This document shows, piece after piece, positions 60,414 through 64,000 of a stretch of DNA of 64,000 nucleotides. Every line of letters begins with the position of its first letter. Positions within the stretch are counted from its first letter, which is position 1. The translations under genes were made by a program, and so were the position numbers. The notes under the pieces were generated by a model, which did not search any database, was not told the DNA's origin, and worked only from the letters and a program-made list of their open reading frames with translations. This stretch comes from Gordionus sp. m RMFG-2023. Taxonomy: Eukaryota > Nematomorpha > Gordioida > Chordodea > Parachordodidae. Location: the NCBI RefSeq assembly GCF_954871325.1, contig NC_088775.1:44555561-44619560 (forward strand). The letters are read 5' to 3'.

Positions 60414-63400
60414 ATTCCATGTCAAATCAACCACCTCCAGCCCCTTTCGATTTCGATATAAAATTTTAGGCTGGTTATATATGTTCGCTTTAAATCATAA
60501 ACAAAATTAGCGCATTAGCAACTATATTAACAGAGATAATCGGGGTTAAAGGTCCAGAAATAGACTTTTTTTGCTTTTAGTGAAGTTAAATAACCAATTT
60601 TTAATTTAAAACTAAATAAGATCGAATTTTAAATCTATTATTAATCTAAGTCAATAATTGATAATAATGGCGATAAAATCAAAATGAATTTATTTTAAAA
60701 TATGGTTATCTTATGGTCAGTAGAAAATTTGAAATTAATCTTTCAAAATATGATATCTAATTTTTAATTTTTTAAAAAATATTATCCATTTACTATTTTT
60801 TTAAATAATTTCCTCAACGATTATTATGACTGGATATTTATTTTAAAAAATATTGCGATTTTTATACTTTTAAAAATAGATGGCCCTATATATAATCGTT
60901 TTAATATTATAAAATTCATTTTTTTTATCGCTTAAAAATATTTTATTATATATCATGCTAAATCGATTACAATGTATTTTATATATTTATATAATACAAA
61001 TCATGAAATTTTTGAAATCTTCACAGATTTTGCATAAGAGATAGTTTATAAATTAATTAAATCCTACTTTATCTAAAGAATACAAAGCCTGACTAGCTGG
61101 TGATATTTCTTCAGGAAATATTATATATATTTATTCAACCTGTGGGAGTAAAAGAATTGACTAGCAAGATAATATGAGATTTGGGCAAAACTAGAATACC
61201 ATCTATCAGGGGAAATTTAAATGAGACTGAAGGTCCACGAGGGTGTAAAAATTGGATTTGATTATACATCCTAACCACCATTTCAACGGACTTTATAACT
61301 CTTTCAATATTTGCTCTATCCACCATAATCCATTATTTAAACGTGACATTCTATTCGATTTCTTTGATGGTATAATGGGTCCTTAGAGATTCTATGCCAA
61401 GACATTGATCACAAGTTGTTAAATAACATTTTGACTGAGAGGGTTTACAAAAAATTTGCACCAAAAGATAGTTATAAGAATATACAGTAATTTTGCTTGC
61501 TCCAACTGAAATACAGTTATTTAGTCTAAGTTTGCCAAATTTAGAGAATCTATTTGATATAAATCTGGGTATTCCTTAAACCTCTTGAATGTTTCTTTAA
61601 GATTATTTAATATTTGTCTTTTTTTGGACTGGTTCTTTCTCGCCTTTAACAGATACATAACCTTTTATTCTAGCCATGAGTCAGCTTATTTCATCATAAC
61701 TATATCCTTGACAATTTTAAATGTTATTCTCGTTTAGTATCTTTCCTGCCTTATGTTTTGGGAATGAGAGAATTCCAGTTTCTTTTGCCACCATTTTGGA
61801 TTTTCTTGCCATGTACTATGTTACGCTGAATTCCTTTTGAATTATATTGACAATCCATCTTTGAGGCAAAATTATAAGAATTTGATATTGTTTATTTTTT
61901 GATAATTTATCAAAGTTATCTTTTAATATAACTTCATCTTTAATTAGACTATTATTCTCGGAATCAGATATTTCTAGAACCTTACTCTTTATTGCTTTTT
62001 TAATCTTTTGAATTTTATTTTTAGTATATTTTTTCTCCATTAAACATTTTCTTTTAATTGGTGATTCTCCAATATTGTGTAATGTTTCATTAATAGATCA
62101 AAGGCCTCCTGATTATAGATATTGGAGATATAAATTCGCCGGTAATGTCTGGACCAATTTTACTTACTGGTAGCGGCACGAATTACATATTTTTTGTTGA
62201 AAATATAAATGACTATTTATATTAAGCTTCCAAGGTAGTAGAGGACGTAGATTCTTTTAAAATTTTTATGTTTTGATTTATTCCGTGAATTGCAACACTA
62301 TTTTTAAATGCAAGTAAAAATATTAAAAAAAATAGTTTTTTAAAAATTTTGATAAAAAAATGTTAAAAAAATGAATTTAGTATTTTTTTTTATAATTTAT
62401 GAAGAAAAATTATAGAAATCAATTAGGAATTTTAACAACTGCGATTTATTGATTAGTGTTTTTACGATTTATTTTATTAAATTGAGCACATAAGATTTCG
62501 CTAATTAATTTTGCTAATTGGTTTATTTTTTATAATTTTAAGAAAAGATAAAAGCAACTGGCTTATTTTTATTAATTTTTTCAGTGTTTAACATTTGCTC
62601 AAAATTGAAAGACTTTAATCATAGAAGATTATTTTAAAAAAGATTTTATAGAGAATGCTCAAATTCATTTGATACCTAAAATTTTATAAGGTAAATATTT
62701 TGTTATTTCTAATGCTTAAAAATATTTCTATCTTCGAAATAACTTCAATTTTGTTGATCTTGGTTTTTTTTTTATTAATTTAAGAAAATGTCAATTTCAT
62801 AAAAGAATTTTAGACTGGGTCTTTAATTTTGATTTTTCCTTTGATAATTTTATTATACTCATTTAACCCTACTTTTTTATTCGTGTGCTAGTCGAATTTT
62901 TTTAATTATTCTGACTTTACATTTAAATATTAAAAAATTATTGAAAATTTATATCCTACAAATATCCCAGGGGAATGAGATTTACGAAATTGCATAATCG
63001 ATATATGATATATTACATGAGACAATAAAGAAATAATCTTTATCATATTAAAACTATTATATATATAGCGCCATCTATTTTTTAAAGTATAAAAATTACA
63101 ATACTTTTTAAAATAAATATCCAGTTATGCTAATTGTTGAAGAAATTATTAAAAAAAATATAAACGGATAATATTTCGTAAAAAATTTAAAAATTGGATA
63201 ATCATATTCATTTCGAAATATTAATTTCATCTTTCTATTTACCCTAAGATAACCCATATTTTTAAAAAATAATAATTTTGATGTTTTCGCCATAATTATC
63301 AATTATTGACTTAGCTATTAATATTAGATTCACTATTCGATCTTATTTAATTTCTAAATTAAAAACTAGTTATTTAACATCAATAAAAAGCTTAAAAAAA

Positions 63401-63561
63401 AGACTATGTTTGGACATTTAACCCCGATTATCTCCGTTAATATATGCGCTAAAATTTTGTTTATGATCTAATATGAACATATATAACCAGTCTACAACTT
63501 ATGTTGAAATTGAAAGAGGTTAGCCTAAAATCTTGATTTTCTTGATCATTTGACATGGAAT
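60414..63561 (-). mobile_element. DNA transposon with ~0.55-kb inverted repeats, superfamily unknown
   Basis: Positions 60414-~60985 and ~62990-63561 are inverted copies, roughly 80-85 percent alike with small gaps. Both outer ends begin ATTCCATGTCAAAT. Matching landmarks include GAGATAATCGGGGTTAAA, AAATAAGATCGAAT and AAGTCAATAATTGATAAT. The ~2-kb interior holds decayed transposase sequence on the minus strand (61135-62040). No clear target duplication flanks it. It abuts the 5' end of the LINE at its left. Both inverted repeats and the coding remnant suggest a cut-and-paste element, but I cannot assign a known superfamily. Confidence 0.75.
61135..62040 (-). pseudogene. Transposase-like protein remnant of the long-TIR element
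   Basis: From 62040 the frame reads MEKKYTKNKIQKIKKAIKSK, later QYQILIILPQRWIVNIIQKE and F-S-V-T. Continuing in other frames are TWHMARKSKMVAKETGILSF, Y-V-S-V-K-G-E-K-E-P-V-Q-K-K, R-F-S-K-F-G-K-L-R-L-N-N-C-I-S-V-G-A-S and C-D-Q-C. The frame at 61326-61135 starts MVDRANIERVIKSVEMVV. I recognise this order (P-x-x-W-S-V-x-K-I...F, A-R-K-x-K...G-I-L-S, V-Q-K-R, F-S-K-F-x-x-L-R-P-K, G-A-S-G-T-H) as a family common in arthropod and cnidarian genomes, without a name I can vouch for. Many stops and frame changes; inactive. Confidence 0.6.
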
Positions 63562-63875
63562 ATTTTTCTTATCTCGTATCCTTTTGCACTTCCATTTTTT
63601 TTCTTATTTTAATTTAGTTATATTTTTTAAAGTTCGAGGAAACTATTAAAATAAATTTATGTTTTCTCTTGCTTGAAACATACAGCTCAATGGTGAAGGT
63701 GACTTTAGATTTTAGGAAGTCATTTTAAGTGACAATCTCAATATTAAATTGCACCAAGCCTTAAAATAATTTTCCTTACCCAGACTGGTCCCAAAAATTA
63801 CAAAGCAGTGTCAAGCCCATAAATGTGATACTTCTGCATGCCTCTTACTTATATATTTATATTTTTACCATCTAG
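63562..63875. other. End of gene B intron
   Basis: AT-rich sequence leading to the acceptor CCATCTAG. Nothing else identified. Confidence 0.45.
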
Positions 63876-63980
63876 GAAAATAGTCTAATTCAGGAATTGG
63901 CCAGAGTCAATAATATTCTTGACGCTAAAAACACCGATATAGATTCTCTAAAGGCCGACAAGGAACACCAAATTAAAAAG
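63876..63980 (+). CDS. Host gene B, second coiled-coil exon
   Basis: 105 nt, 35 codons, phase 0 at both ends, with acceptor CCATCTAG and donor GTTAGG. It reads ENSLIQELARVNNILDAKNT, then DIDSLKADKEHQIKK. Leucine, isoleucine and valine fall at a/d heptad positions (L4, I5, L8, V11, I14/L15, I22, L25), as in a parallel coiled coil. It joins the exon at 58141-58266 in frame and the gene continues past the window end. Function is unknown; a chromosomal, cytoskeletal or Golgi coiled-coil protein would all fit. Confidence 0.65.
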
Positions 63981-64000
63981 GTTAGGTTTTTATTTTAAAA

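Noticed and set aside
60414-63561. Reading the inverted pair as the 5' ends of two opposed LINE copies instead of transposon ends
   Set aside because: Similarity stops at ATTCCATGTCAAAT on both outer sides and the right copy has no LINE coding beyond it; still kept as the main alternative because the left end abuts the LINE.
1-64000. tRNA, rRNA or CRISPR features
   Set aside because: No cloverleaf with a plausible B box, no conserved rRNA blocks and no regularly spaced short repeats with unique spacers were seen; the tandem repeats are satellites.

Overview
This window is very AT-rich, repeat-dominated DNA from a eukaryote, most likely an invertebrate animal. I cannot name the species. The evidence is: split coding exons with GT/AG borders; Ty3/gypsy-type LTR elements; RTE-like LINE remnants; several hAT families (ZMYM1/DUF4371-like, BED-finger, ZNF862-like); and long-inverted-repeat (foldback-like) elements. 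There are no operons, no bacterial signals and no recognisable rRNA or tRNA genes. Host coding sequence is small: three linked exons ending a gene at 56.0-56.9 kb, two coiled-coil exons of a neighbouring gene at 58.1 and 63.9 kb, and one isolated possible exon at 7.5 kb.

Layout. 1-4290: a ~303-bp satellite arranged head-to-head around a 0.8-kb hub that holds a 98-bp hairpin. 5.1-6.0 kb: LINE remnant. 7.5 kb: possible exon. 8.36-10.76 kb: candidate inverted-repeat element holding an 840-bp GC-ended insertion. 11.2-11.8 kb: minisatellite. 12.6-14.6 kb: one arm of a foldback element whose arm is a ~145-bp satellite. 15.3-15.8 kb: hAT remnant. 17.3-23.3 kb: broken gypsy element split by a hAT (8-bp duplication CCACCCCA), itself split by GC-ended hAT copies. 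24.5-26.1 kb: ~340-bp dimeric satellite. 26.7-27.4 kb: tandem repeat. 27.9-31.7 kb: compact young gypsy element with short LTRs, holding a 431-bp hAT-type MITE. 32.0-39.2 kb: a 7.2-kb foldback transposon with an 8-bp duplication TTAGTATT, arms carrying ~146-bp repeats and a duplicated reading frame, and a BED-finger hAT in its core. 41.3-50.3 kb: older gypsy element whose right LTR is split by a 4.8-kb satellite-armed foldback element, itself split by a GC-ended hAT. 50.4-53.6 kb: ZMYM1-like hAT. 54.2-55.2 kb: two small MITE-like elements. 56.0-56.9 kb: end of a host gene. 58.1-64.0 kb: start of a second host gene whose 5.6-kb intron holds a LINE and a DNA transposon with ~0.55-kb inverted repeats.

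How it fits together. Most of the window is elements nested in elements, and target duplications fix the order of several events. The recurring and least ordinary theme is inverted arms built of tandem repeats: three unrelated satellites (units ~145-151 bp or a double of that) each occur in head-to-head form, and two of the three are bounded by inverted ends and an 8-bp duplication. This suggests that foldback transposons seed or spread satellite arrays in this genome. The candidates most worth following are the 7.2-kb foldback element, the satellite-armed foldback element with its LTR control site, the long-inverted-repeat transposon at 60.4-63.6 kb, and the GC-rich-ended hAT family.
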